Positions 55,954 through 64,000 of a stretch of DNA of 64,000 bases are shown here, piece after piece. The notes beneath the pieces were generated by a model. It was not told where the DNA came from, made no database searches, and saw only the letters and a list, made by a program, of their open reading frames with translations. The position numbers and the translations under genes were made by a program. Source of the stretch: Halomonas beimenensis (GTDB lineage: Bacteria; Pseudomonadota; Gammaproteobacteria; Pseudomonadales; Halomonadaceae); NCBI RefSeq assembly GCF_002549795.1, contig NZ_CP021435.1, positions 3,038,001-3,102,000 of the forward strand. The letters are read 5' to 3'. How positions within the stretch are numbered: position 1 is the stretch's first letter; every line of letters begins with the position of its first letter.

Positions 55954-56808
55954 TCAGCGCAACAGCAGGACGGGGATGGTGGCGCGGCGCAGCACCGAGG
56001 TGGTGGTGCTGCCCACCAGCAGCTGGCGGATGCGGGAGTGACCGTAGGCCCCCATCACCACCAGGTCGATGTCCTGCTCTTCTTTGTAGGCCCGCAGGGT
56101 CTCCTCGACGTCCCCGGCCCGGATCGCGCCCTCGGCCTCGTGGCCGGCCTCGCGCAGGGTGGCGAGCGCCCAGTCGAGCTGGGAGCGGTTGTCGCCGGTC
56201 TCGGCCCCGACGATCACCACGTGACAGGGGATGCCCTTGAACAGCGGACTGCTGGCGAGCAGTTCCACGCCCTTGCGGGTGGTCTTGCTGCCGTCGAAGG
56301 CGATCATCACCCGCTCGGGGGTCTTGAAGGCGTCCGGCACCATCAGGATGGGCCGGTGCAGGCTGCGCACCACCCGCTCCAGGTTGGAGCCCAGGTGCTC
56401 GCTGTCCTGATGGGCGGTCTCGCCGCGCTTGCCGACCACCAGCAGGCGGATCTCGTCCTCCAGCTCGGCGATGGTCTCCACCAGGGTGCCGTTGCGCTGG
56501 CGGCTGCCCGGCTCCGCCACGCCGTCCTCGACGGCACGTTCCTTGGCCGCCTTGAGCATCAACCGCCCCTGCTCCTGGGCCACCTTGGCGCGTTGCTCGT
56601 CCAGGTGGGAGAGCTCCTCGAGCAGGTGCTCCCGGGAGCCCAGGCCGATGTTGCCGGAGAGGTCCGCCTCGGCGGTCTGGGGATGGTTGTCGACCACGTG
56701 CAGGAAGGTCAGCGGCGCATCCAGCGCCAGGCTGGCCCAGGCGGCGTAGTCGCAGACGCCCTCGGAAAACTGCGAGCCGTCGATGGCGGCCATCACCTGT
56801 TCTGTCAT
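55954..56808 (-). CDS. tandem universal stress protein (UspA family)
   Basis: This 284-residue protein is built from two Usp domains. The second has the ATP-binding pattern GAYGHSRIRQLLVGSTTTSV (G-2x-G-9x-G-S/T). The first has VVGKRGETAHQDSEHLGSNL, a variant. Opening VMAAIDGSQFSEGVCDYAAW is typical. It follows the SulP gene on the same strand with a 262-base gap. SulP-UspA neighbours are common in marine bacteria, which suggests a stress-linked check on anion transport. Confidence 0.9.
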   Translation of the reverse strand: MTEQVMAAIDGSQFSEGVCDYAAWASLALDAPLTFLHVVDNHPQTAEADLSGNIGLGSREHLLEELSHLDEQRAKVAQEQGRLMLKAAKERAVEDGVAEPGSRQRNGTLVETIAELEDEIRLLVVGKRGETAHQDSEHLGSNLERVVRSLHRPILMVPDAFKTPERVMIAFDGSKTTRKGVELLASSPLFKGIPCHVVIVGAETGDNRSQLDWALATLREAGHEAEGAIRAGDVEETLRAYKEEQDIDLVVMGAYGHSRIRQLLVGSTTTSVLRRATIPVLLLR

Positions 56809-57070
56809 CTGTCTGTCCTGAAGCTGGCGTGTATTGTCTCGGTTCCCGTTCTACACCATCGCGGCCATCCCGTCACAGGGACGGCCAACGGGAAGCAAAG
56901 GTATCGCCGTCAAGCACGGCGAGGGACGCCGGGGACAGGTCGTAGCGGGGGGCCTACGCCAGGAATGGCGTCGGTAGCGCCCAGGGAGGGGGTCACAGCG
57001 CCCCCTCGTCGGTCCGGCGCTCCGGGACCTGTCGCCGGCTTACTGCCACAGCCCTACCTATCGTAAGGGC

Positions 57071-58561
57071 TCAATGCCCGCCCATCAGCTTCTCGACCGC
57101 CGCCGGATCGTCGTGGATGGCGTAGCGGTCGACGATGGTGGCGCTGGCCTCGTTGAGGCCGATCAACTCCACCTCGGTGCCCTCGCGGCGGAACTTGATC
57201 ACCACCCGATCCAGGGTCTGCACGGCGGTGATGTCCCAGAAATGGGCGCGTGACAGGTCGATGGTCACCTTCTCCACGGTCTCCTTGAAGTCGAAGGCCG
57301 CGGCGAAGCGCTCGGAGGAGGCGAAGAACACCTGACCGACCACCCGGTAGGCACGATGCCGGCCGGCCTCGATCTCTTCCGAGCCCACGTAGAGGATGTT
57401 GCCCACCTTGTTGGCGAAGTTCATGGCGGCGATCAGCACGCCGACGAAGACGCCGATGGCCAGGTTGTGAGTGCTCACGGTGACCGCCACCGTGGCCAGC
57501 ATGACGACGTTGGTGCTCATGGGGTGCTTCTTGAGGTCCCGGATCGAGCTCCAGCTGAAGGTGCCGATGGAGACCATGATCATCACCGCCACCAGGGCCG
57601 CCATGGGAATCCGCGAGACCCAGTCGGACAGGAAGACCACCATCATCAGCAGCATCACGCCGGCGATCAGGGTGGAGAGGCGGCTGCGGCCGCCGGACTT
57701 GATGTTGATCACCGACTGCCCGATCATCGCGCAGCCCGCCATGCCGCCCAGCAGGCCGGTGCCCAGGTTGGCCAGGCCCTGGCCCTTGCACTCGCGGTTC
57801 TTGTCGCTCTGGGTGTCGGTGAGGTCATCGACGATGGTGGCGGTCATCATCGACTCGAGCAGGCCCACCACGGTGAGCATCACCGCATAGGGGAAGATGA
57901 TGGCCAGGGTCTCGAGGTTCAGCGGCACGTCCGGCCACAGGAAGACCGGCAGGGTGTCCGGCAGCTCGCCCATGTCGCCCACGGTGCGGATGTCGATGCC
58001 GGAGACCAGGTAGACCCCGGTCAGCACCAGGATGCACACCAGCGGCGAGGGCAGGGTCTTGCCGATCACCGGCAGCAGCGGAAAGAGGTAGATGATGCCG
58101 AGCCCCGCCGCGGTCATGGCATACACATGCCAGGTGACGTTGGTCAGCTCAGGCAGCTGGGCCATGAAGATGAGGATCGCCAGGGCGTTGACGAAGCCGG
58201 TGACCACCGAGCGCGACACGAAGCGCATCAGGTCGGCCAGGCGCAGGTAGCCGGCCAGGATCTGCAGCAGACCGGTGAGCAGGGTCGCGGCCAGCAGGTA
58301 TTCCAGGCCATGCTCCTTGACCAGGGTCACCATCAGCAGGGCCATGGCCCCGGTGGCCGCCGAGATCATCCCCGGTCGACCGCCGGCGAAGGCGATGATC
58401 ACGGCCATGGAGAAGGACGCGTAGAGGCCGACCTTGGGGTCGACGCCGGCGATGATGGAGAAGGCGATGGCCTCCGGGATCAGGGCCAGGGCCACGACGA
58501 TACCCGCCAGGGTGTCGCCTTTCAGGTTCGAGAACCAGTCGTGCTTGATGGATCGGATCAT
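57071..58561 (-). CDS. SulP-family anion transporter with C-terminal STAS domain
   Basis: This 496-residue inner-membrane transporter has 10-14 helices and a cytosolic STAS domain (about 390-490). [20 protein letters not shown] and [20 protein letters not shown] at the N-terminus are SulP signatures. The STAS segment reads [20 protein letters not shown], with DITA where regulated STAS proteins often carry a phosphorylatable Ser. The family carries sulfate, bicarbonate or dicarboxylates; this copy resembles BicA-type bicarbonate carriers. The start at 58561 has only a weak GGA. An ATG further up gives an unlikely leader. Confidence 0.87.
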   Translation of the reverse strand: MIRSIKHDWFSNLKGDTLAGIVVALALIPEAIAFSIIAGVDPKVGLYASFSMAVIIAFAGGRPGMISAATGAMALLMVTLVKEHGLEYLLAATLLTGLLQILAGYLRLADLMRFVSRSVVTGFVNALAILIFMAQLPELTNVTWHVYAMTAAGLGIIYLFPLLPVIGKTLPSPLVCILVLTGVYLVSGIDIRTVGDMGELPDTLPVFLWPDVPLNLETLAIIFPYAVMLTVVGLLESMMTATIVDDLTDTQSDKNRECKGQGLANLGTGLLGGMAGCAMIGQSVINIKSGGRSRLSTLIAGVMLLMMVVFLSDWVSRIPMAALVAVMIMVSIGTFSWSSIRDLKKHPMSTNVVMLATVAVTVSTHNLAIGVFVGVLIAAMNFANKVGNILYVGSEEIEAGRHRAYRVVGQVFFASSERFAAAFDFKETVEKVTIDLSRAHFWDITAVQTLDRVVIKFRREGTEVELIGLNEASATIVDRYAIHDDPAAVEKLMGGH

Positions 58562-58917
58562 GCTGCGGTCCAGTCGAGAGTGATTGTCATGCCCTAGGGG
58601 CGCCAGGGTCGTGCACCGGACGCCCGCAAGGGCATCGATGCTGGTCGAGCGTCTTGGAATTCGGGGGGAGGTGCCGTGCGGGGGCACCGGGGCATCACGA
58701 TGATGCCGGGCGATGACGCGCCGGTGACGGCGCTCGCCGGGTCGCTTGGGCGGGAACGGTCTAGGGCGGCGTGGCCAGCCCGAAAGAGGACGGTATCACG
58801 GTCGGTCGAATCCCTGTGCTCACGACACGCCCCGGGCCGGGGCCGGGGCGCAAAGGGAGGGGATTCTAGCAGGAATGGCGGCGGCCTGCATATCGCGCCG
58901 CCGACGGGAGACGGCGG
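58562..58917. other. gene-free region between slipin and SulP genes
   Basis: These 356 bases contain only short GC-rich spurious frames. A CCGCCG/CGGCGG hairpin at about 58901-58916 follows the slipin stop without a T run. I see no RNA gene and no clear promoter. Confidence 0.55.
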
Positions 58918-59676
58918 TCAATCGCCGCCGCCCTTGGCCATGTGGCGGAAGGCCTCCATGAGGTCGATGGGCAACGGCACCACGATGGTGGAGGCGTTCT
59001 TGTTGCTCATGTCGTTCATGGTCTGCAGGTAGCGCAGCTGCAGGGCCGCGGGGTTCTCGGACATGACGTTGGCGGCCTCGACGAGCTTCTTCGACGCCTG
59101 CAGCTCGCCCTCGGCGTGGATCACCTTGGCGCGCCGTTCCCGCTCGGCTTCCGCCTGGCGGGCGATGGCGCGGATCATGCTCTCGTCCAGGTCCACGTGC
59201 TTGATCTCCACGTTGGCCACCTTGATGCCCCAGCCTTCCGCCGAGGCGTCGATGATCTCCTGGATGTCGTCGTTGAGCTTGTCGCGCTCGGAGAGCATCT
59301 CGTCCAGGTCGTGCTTGCCGAGCACCGAACGCAGGGTGGTCTGGGCCAGCTGGCTGGTGGCGCTGACGAAGTGTTCCACCTGGATGATCGCCTTCTCCGG
59401 ATCCACCACCCGGAAGTAGAGCACGGCGTTGACCTTGACCGTGACGTTGTCCTGGGAGATGACGTCCTGCTCGGGGACGTCCATGGTGATCACCCGCAGG
59501 TCGACCACCTCCATCTTCTGGATGCCCGGGATGACGATGATCAGCCCCGGCCCCTTGACCGCCTGGAAGCGCCCCAGGAAGAACACCACGCCCCGCTTGT
59601 ACTCCGGCAGGATGCGGATCGAGGCCGCCAGCAGCATCAGTACCAGGACGACCGGCACGAGATAGGAAATCATCAT
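58918..59676 (-). CDS. slipin (stomatin/prohibitin-like SPFH protein)
   Basis: This 252-residue protein has an N-terminal hydrophobic hairpin ([20 protein letters not shown]) and an SPFH/band-7 domain: [40 protein letters not shown] and [20 protein letters not shown]. The C-terminal helix is charged ([20 protein letters not shown]). Slipins form membrane microdomain scaffolds and pair with NfeD proteins that cleave them. The neighbouring nfeD, 45 bases upstream, fits this. GAGGAG lies before the ATG at 59676. Confidence 0.94.
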   Translation of the reverse strand: MMISYLVPVVLVLMLLAASIRILPEYKRGVVFFLGRFQAVKGPGLIIVIPGIQKMEVVDLRVITMDVPEQDVISQDNVTVKVNAVLYFRVVDPEKAIIQVEHFVSATSQLAQTTLRSVLGKHDLDEMLSERDKLNDDIQEIIDASAEGWGIKVANVEIKHVDLDESMIRAIARQAEAERERRAKVIHAEGELQASKKLVEAANVMSENPAALQLRYLQTMNDMSNKNASTIVVPLPIDLMEAFRHMAKGGGD

Positions 59677-59721
59677 GGTTGTCTCTCCTCGACGTTGAGG
59701 GCCGGCGTCCGCCGGCCTCCT

Positions 59722-61203
59722 TCAGGACGCTCCGTCCTCCGGCTCGACCTCGACGGTGAGCCCGTCGATGCCGACCACGCGCACCACCTGACCACGGCTC
59801 AGGGGACGGCGGCTGCGCGCGTTCCAACGCTCGCCATGGAGCCGCACGTGCCCTTCGCCCTGGAAGTCCTCCAGCACCTGGGCCTCGTTGCCCAGCAGCT
59901 CCTCCTGGCCGGTACGCGCCGGGCGCCGCCGCAGGCCGATGAAGCGGGTCATGACCCACAACATCAACCCCGCCGCCACCAGGGCGACGCCACCGATCAG
60001 CGGCAGCGAGATGTTCAGGGTGTCCGCATCCATCAGCATCACCGATCCGATCACGAAGGCCACGATGCCGCCGATGCCGAGGATCCCGAAGCTGGGCATC
60101 AGCGCCTCGCCGACGATCAGCCCGAGCCCCACCAGGATCAACGCCAGGCCGGCATAGTTAACGGGTAGCACCTGGAAGGCGAAGAGCGCCAGTAGCAGGC
60201 AGATGATGCCGATGGTGCCGGGCACCAGGCTGCCGGGATTGGAGAGCTCGAAGATCAGGCCGTAGAAGCCGATGATCATCAGGAAATAGGCCACGTTGGG
60301 GTCGGTGATCACCTCCAGCAACCGGGTGCGCCAGTCCGGGTCGAAGCGCTCGAGGGTCAGCCCCTCGGTGGCCAGGGTCAGGGTGCCGTCGGCCATCACC
60401 ACCTCGCGGCCATCGATCTGGGCCAGCAGATCGTCGAGGTCGCCGGCCAGGACATCGATGACGTCGCGCGCCAGCGCCTCCCGGGCGGTGAGGTTGACCG
60501 CCTCGCGCACCGCCGCCTCGGCCCAGTCGGCGTTGCGACCGTGACGCTCGGCCAGGGAACGGATGTAGGCCACCGCGTCCTCCAGCACCTTGCGCTCCAT
60601 CGCGGTCTCGCCGCGGCGCTTGCCGGGCTCGAGGATGGGCGCCTCCTCGGCGCCCTCTTGCTGCGTATCCTCCTGCGCCGTCGCCGATTCCGTCTCCTCG
60701 GCAGGCGGCCCCTCGTCGGCCGGCCCTTCGTCGGGCGGTTCCTCGGGCTCACCGAGGCCGGGCAGCCCGCCGCCTCCGCCGATCTGCACCGGCGTGGCCG
60801 ATCCGAGGTGAGTGGCCGGCGCCATGGCCGCCACATGGCTGGCATAGAGCAGGTAGGTGCCGGCGCTGGCCGCCCGGGCACCGCCGGGGGAGACATAGAT
60901 GGCCACCGGCACCTCGGAGGCGAGCATGGCGCTGATCATGTCGCGCATGGCGGCATCGAGCCCGCCGGGCGTGTCCATCTCCACCACCACCAGGCTGGCC
61001 TCGCGCTCCGCGGCGAGCTCCAGTCCGCGCTGGAAGTAGTCGCTGGTGGCCGGGCCGATGGCCCCGTTCAGGGTCATGACCAGCGCCGTGTCGCGGGTCG
61101 ACTGGGCCTGGGACTGCCAGGCGGCGAAGGCCCCCAGCAGCAGGCAGGTGAGGCTCAACCAGAGCAGGAGACGACCCTTGGCACGCGATCGGGTGGGAAT
61201 CAT
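59722..61203 (-). CDS. NfeD1b membrane serine protease (ClpP-class)
   Basis: This 493-residue protein starts with a signal peptide or membrane anchor (LWLSLTCLLLGAFAAW). A ClpP-class protease domain follows with the nucleophile Ser in GARAASAGTYLLYASH and a possible dyad Lys in ERKVLEDAVAYIRSLA. An acidic linker (about 160-210, EEPPDEGPADEGPPAEETE) interrupts the protease part. Four membrane helices come next (YFLMIIGFYGLIFELSNPGS onwards), and a C-terminal OB-fold ends at EVEPEDGAS. It is expected to cleave the slipin encoded downstream. The start at 61203 has GCGAGG; an ATG at 61221 lacks an SD. Confidence 0.92.
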   Translation of the reverse strand: MIPTRSRAKGRLLLWLSLTCLLLGAFAAWQSQAQSTRDTALVMTLNGAIGPATSDYFQRGLELAAEREASLVVVEMDTPGGLDAAMRDMISAMLASEVPVAIYVSPGGARAASAGTYLLYASHVAAMAPATHLGSATPVQIGGGGGLPGLGEPEEPPDEGPADEGPPAEETESATAQEDTQQEGAEEAPILEPGKRRGETAMERKVLEDAVAYIRSLAERHGRNADWAEAAVREAVNLTAREALARDVIDVLAGDLDDLLAQIDGREVVMADGTLTLATEGLTLERFDPDWRTRLLEVITDPNVAYFLMIIGFYGLIFELSNPGSLVPGTIGIICLLLALFAFQVLPVNYAGLALILVGLGLIVGEALMPSFGILGIGGIVAFVIGSVMLMDADTLNISLPLIGGVALVAAGLMLWVMTRFIGLRRRPARTGQEELLGNEAQVLEDFQGEGHVRLHGERWNARSRRPLSRGQVVRVVGIDGLTVEVEPEDGAS

Positions 61204-61257
61204 GGCGCCTCGCCTCGGCATAAGGGTAATCCTGTGATGCCGGGCGAGGCGATTCGT

Positions 61258-61572
61258 TCAGGCCTGGGACCGGACCGGCGGGTTGGTCGCCAGGACGTCG
61301 GCGCGAATCACCTGCTGCTCGGCGATCAGTTCGTTGACCACGGCCCGGCTGGCCTGGTAATGCGGCGTTTCCTTATGAGCCGCCAGGGCCTGCTGGTCAG
61401 TGTAGATCTCGTAGAGGTGGAAGAGGTCGGGGGTGTCGCGATCCTCGATCACGTCGAAGGCATGACACCCCGGTTCGTCGCGGACCGAGGCCTCGGCGTT
61501 GGGCAGCATGGCCTCGAGGAAGCGATCGCGAGTTCCGGGCTTGAGGCGGGTCTGGACGATGATGCAGTACAT
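61258..61572 (-). CDS. ABM-fold putative quinol monooxygenase
   Basis: This 104-residue protein of the antibiotic biosynthesis monooxygenase (YgiN-like) family has MYCIIVQTRLKPGTRDRFLE, EPGCHAFDVIEDRDTPDLF, HLYEIYTDQQALAAHKETPH and YQASRAVVNEL. The His in AAHKETPHYQ is the conserved active-site histidine. GGGAG lies six bases before the ATG at 61572. It is divergent from the VOC gene and has no other obvious partner. Confidence 0.88.
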   Translation of the reverse strand: MYCIIVQTRLKPGTRDRFLEAMLPNAEASVRDEPGCHAFDVIEDRDTPDLFHLYEIYTDQQALAAHKETPHYQASRAVVNELIAEQQVIRADVLATNPPVRSQA

Positions 61573-61658
61573 CTCGGACTCCCTGGGTTGTGAAACGGGG
61601 ATAATTATGGAAACATTTTCCAATGATTTTCTGAACCCCATCGCGTCAAGGAGGCTCC

Positions 61659-62063
61659 ATGCAACGCCCCGCCCCGTTCAACGGCATGCGTCACATCGCC
61701 CTCCAGGTCCAGGACCTCGAGGCCTGCGAGCACTTCTACGTCGACATCCTGGGCATGTCGGTGCTGCGCCGCGCCCACGATGACCTGGTCTACCTGACGC
61801 TCGGCAACGACAACTTCTCGCTGGCCCGGGCCAAGGCGGACACGGGCGGCGATCCCCAGCGCCTGGATCACTTCGGCTTCGTGGTCGACGAGCGCGAGGA
61901 CGTGGACGCCTGGCACGAGTACCTGCTGGCCCGGGGCGTCGAGGTCGTGCGGGGCCCCCATGACCATGGCGACGGGGGGCGAAGCCTCTACTGCAAGGAC
62001 CCGGACGGCAACACCGTCCAGCCCCTCTATCACCCCAGCGTGTCGGGCCAGCGACTGGCCTGA
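61659..62063 (+). CDS. VOC/glyoxalase-fold protein
   Basis: This 134-residue protein carries two beta-alpha-beta-beta-beta modules of the vicinal oxygen chelate fold: MRHIALQVQDLEACEHFYVD and RLDHFGFVVDEREDVDAWHE. GRSLYCKDPDGNTVQPLYHP carries the second metal-ligand region. Likely metal ligands are His in RHIAL, His in LDHFGF and a residue in NTVQPLYH. AAGGAGG lies four bases before the ATG. The substrate is unknown; glyoxalase I and fosfomycin-resistance proteins share the fold. A terminator follows. Confidence 0.88.
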   Translation: MQRPAPFNGMRHIALQVQDLEACEHFYVDILGMSVLRRAHDDLVYLTLGNDNFSLARAKADTGGDPQRLDHFGFVVDEREDVDAWHEYLLARGVEVVRGPHDHGDGGRSLYCKDPDGNTVQPLYHPSVSGQRLA

Positions 62064-62139
62064 ACCTTCGTCCCGGTTCTCTCTCGTGGCGGTCTCGACC
62101 GCCATCTCCCTACGGCATGTCCGACATGTCGACTCGTTC

Positions 62140-62170
62140 GGCGCTCCCTACGGGGCGCCCTTTTTCTTTT
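62140..62170 (+). terminator. Rho-independent terminator after the VOC gene
   Basis: GGCGCTCC/GGGGCGCC with a short CTAC loop is followed by CTTTTTCTTTT. It lies about 77 bases after the stop. Confidence 0.85.
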
Positions 62171-62300
62171 CCCCCAAGGGGTTATCATCGAAGTCGACCA
62201 CACGAAGTCGGGCGCAGCCGCTATGCTGAGACAACAAGCGCTGTAAGGAAGACCGGCTGCCGACGACTCAGTCCCTGCACGACGCCATCAAGGACTCCCG

Positions 62301-63416
62301 ATGCCCGATACGACGCCTCTGGCCGACAAGGAGAGCCACGCCCCGGCGACGCTGATCGATCGCCTCACCCGCGCCCTGGGGCGCGCCGGCTGGCTCGACG
62401 GCGTACAGGGCCTCGAGATGATGGCCGACACCGGCCTCGCCCATCGCCACGTCTGGATTCGCCATCCGGCGGGCGACCGGGTGGCACGGGTGCCCAAGCA
62501 GAGCCAGATGGGGCTGAGCGCCCGGGACAATCTGACCTACCAGGGCGCCTGCTTCGCCCGGGCCGCGGAGGGCGGGCACACGCCGGCGCTGCTCGCCGTG
62601 CTGCCGCCGGACGACGACCTGCCTCGGGGCGCCCTGCTGGTCGAGGCCATCGCGGGCCGACCGGCCCGCCTGCCGGAAGACCTGCCGGCCATCGCCCGAA
62701 CCCTGGCCAGCCTGCATCGCCGACCCTGCCCGCCCCGGTCGGAGCGCGCGCCCCTGCACGCCCCGGCCGATCCCTGGCGGGCCATGCGCCAGGAAGTGCT
62801 CGGCCAGGCCGCGGCCCTGCCCGGGGCGGGCCTCGGCGACACCGCGCGCCGGCTGATCGAGGCGGAGCTCCAGGCCTTGCCCGAGCGCCTCCCGGGGAGC
62901 GGGGCCATGGCGCGCCTGATCAGCTTCGATGCCCACCCGGGCAACTTCCTGGTCGAGGGGGCGGGCCGCGCCGTGCTGGTCGACCTGGAGAAGTGCCGCT
63001 ATGGCCTGCCGGGCTTCGACCTGGCCCATGCCAGCCTCTACACCTCCACCACCTGGGACCTGGCCTCCCGGGCGGTGCTGGACGTCGACCAGGTGGCCGA
63101 CTTCCATGCCGAGTGGCGCCGGGCCCTGGGCCCGGCCTCGGCCGAGCACCCCGGCACGGTCCTGCTGGCCTGCCGGCGGGCCATGTGGCTGTGGTCGCTG
63201 ACCTGGTGCGCCAAGTGGCGCGGCGCCCACCGGCGCTCCCCGGATGCGGGGCGACGAGGCGAAGACTGGTCTTCCGATCTCAGCGAGGATGCCCTGATCG
63301 CCCATGTGCGCGACCGGGTGAACCACTACCTGGACCCGGCGACGCTGCGCCGCGGCCGCGAGGAGCTCGATGCCCTGGCGGCCCTGCTCGACCGCCCTTC
63401 CCCCCACACAGGATGA
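62301..63416 (+). CDS. APH-fold phosphotransferase (aminoglycoside/choline/thiamine kinase-like)
   Basis: This 371-residue kinase has the APH catalytic loop in altered form, ISFDAHPGNFLVEG (Asp and Asn retained, with His after Ala), and the metal Asp in AVLVDLEKCRYGLPGFDLAH. The N-lobe shows RHVWIRHPAGDRVARVPKQS for ATP. The substrate could be thiamine, choline or another amine. The next gene is a YnjB-like binding protein five bases away, which favours a role in handling the imported compound. AAGGA precedes the ATG. Confidence 0.8.
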   Translation: MPDTTPLADKESHAPATLIDRLTRALGRAGWLDGVQGLEMMADTGLAHRHVWIRHPAGDRVARVPKQSQMGLSARDNLTYQGACFARAAEGGHTPALLAVLPPDDDLPRGALLVEAIAGRPARLPEDLPAIARTLASLHRRPCPPRSERAPLHAPADPWRAMRQEVLGQAAALPGAGLGDTARRLIEAELQALPERLPGSGAMARLISFDAHPGNFLVEGAGRAVLVDLEKCRYGLPGFDLAHASLYTSTTWDLASRAVLDVDQVADFHAEWRRALGPASAEHPGTVLLACRRAMWLWSLTWCAKWRGAHRRSPDAGRRGEDWSSDLSEDALIAHVRDRVNHYLDPATLRRGREELDALAALLDRPSPHTG

Positions 63417-63421
63417 TCCCG

Positions 63422-64000
63422 ATGACGCTACGCACCCTGGCCGCCGCGCTGCTCCTTCCCCTGCTCTGGCCGACTCTGCCGGCCATCGCCGCGACCGGGA
63501 CGGACGCCCCGCCGGTGCCCGAGGAATGGGCCGAGGTGGAAGAGCAAGCCCGTGGCCAGACCGTCTACTGGAACGCCTGGGGCGGTGATGCCACCACCAA
63601 TCGCTATATCGGCTGGGTGGCCGAGCGCCTGGAGGAACGACACGGGGTGGAGGTGGTCCACGTGAAGCTCGACGATACCGCCGCCGCGGTCTCCCGGGTC
63701 ATCGCCGAGAAGTCCGCCGGCAACGTCGACGAGGGCGCCATCGACCTGGTGTGGATCAACGGCGAGAACTTCGCCGCCATGAAACGCCATGACCTGCTGT
63801 TCGGTCCCTTCGCCCGCCGGCTGCCGAACTTCGCGCTGACCGCCCCGGAAGAGAACCCGGAGGTGCTGACCGACTTCACCCTGCCCACCGAAGGCTACGA
63901 GTCCCCCTGGGGCAAGGCCCAGCTGACCTTCTACCATGACGCCGAGCGCGTCCCGACGCCGCCCGGCGACATGGCGGCATTGCTCGACTGGGCGAAGGCC
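63422..64000 (+). CDS. YnjB-like ABC transporter binding protein (3' end outside window)
   Basis: The first 193 residues are present and the frame runs off the window. A signal peptide (LRTLAAALLLPLLWPTLPAI) precedes a binding-protein fold like YnjB, the periplasmic component of the uncharacterised YnjBCD importer related to thiamine transporters: QTVYWNAWGGDATTNRYIGW, AIDLVWINGENFAAMKRHDL and SPWGKAQLTFYHDA. Its spacing of five bases after the APH-fold kinase suggests one operon. YnjC- and YnjD-like permease and ATPase genes are expected next. Confidence 0.88.
   Translation, partial: MTLRTLAAALLLPLLWPTLPAIAATGTDAPPVPEEWAEVEEQARGQTVYWNAWGGDATTNRYIGWVAERLEERHGVEVVHVKLDDTAAAVSRVIAEKSAGNVDEGAIDLVWINGENFAAMKRHDLLFGPFARRLPNFALTAPEENPEVLTDFTLPTEGYESPWGKAQLTFYHDAERVPTPPGDMAALLDWAKA

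Overview
The window is a contiguous stretch of a high-GC gammaproteobacterial chromosome. The best guess for the group is Halomonadaceae or a close relative. This rests on the base composition, on the surE-pcm-nlpD-rpoS block, on Pseudomonas/Halomonas-style Entner-Doudoroff and fructose-PTS genes, and on a short LOV photoreceptor close to the Pseudomonas putida SB1 type. It is an inference from gene content; no rRNA or tRNA gene is present to settle it.

Layout. Positions 1-12.6 kb hold a Lap-type biofilm adhesin system: the end of lapD (degenerate GGDEF/EAL receptor), a small repeat-rich LapA-like adhesin with a LapG-type TAAG cleavage site, and a type I secretion operon (TolC-OmpA fusion, LapB-like ABC exporter, LapC-like adaptor, LuxR regulator). 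Positions 12.9-18.3 kb hold a DMT exporter, a tandem heptamer array, a SelW/Rdx-type protein, an MFS carrier, the LOV protein, a small conserved acidic protein and ettA. Positions 18.4-27.9 kb are a housekeeping block on the minus strand: lipid A acyltransferase, alr, rpoS, nlpD, a DUF368 (PopT) lipid-carrier translocase, pcm, surE, truD, ispF, ispD, ftsB.

Positions 29.5-48 kb are a carbohydrate island. It comprises edd-glk-mutarotase-aldo/keto reductase-sugar kinase, cra, fruB-fruK-fruA, pgi, and zwf-pgl-eda with the divergent regulator hexR. Fructose enters as fructose-1-phosphate (FruBA) and is phosphorylated by FruK. Glucose enters through Glk. Pgi and Zwf feed 6-phosphogluconate to Edd and Eda. 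Candidate HexR boxes lie before edd, zwf and hexR, and two Cra-like operators lie before fruB. Both the edd-glk and zwf-pgl junctions carry decayed partial duplications of a neighbouring gene end.

Positions 48.1-51.2 kb encode a PhnDCE-like ABC importer of the putative selenate type with a double-length permease. Positions 51.3-54.7 kb hold a RidA-family protein, a DksA-type zinc-finger protein and a four-gene bufferin-like RiPP operon (DUF2282 precursor, DUF692/MNIO enzyme, DUF2063 partner, DoxX), probably copper-related. Positions 54.7-64 kb hold an MFS carrier, a tandem UspA, a SulP anion transporter, a slipin/NfeD pair, an ABM-fold monooxygenase, a VOC protein, an APH-fold kinase and the start of a YnjB-like binding protein cut by the window edge.

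Most plausible candidates for unusual biology are the bufferin-type operon, the TolC-OmpA exporter with its compact adhesin, and the duplicated gene ends in the Entner-Doudoroff cluster.
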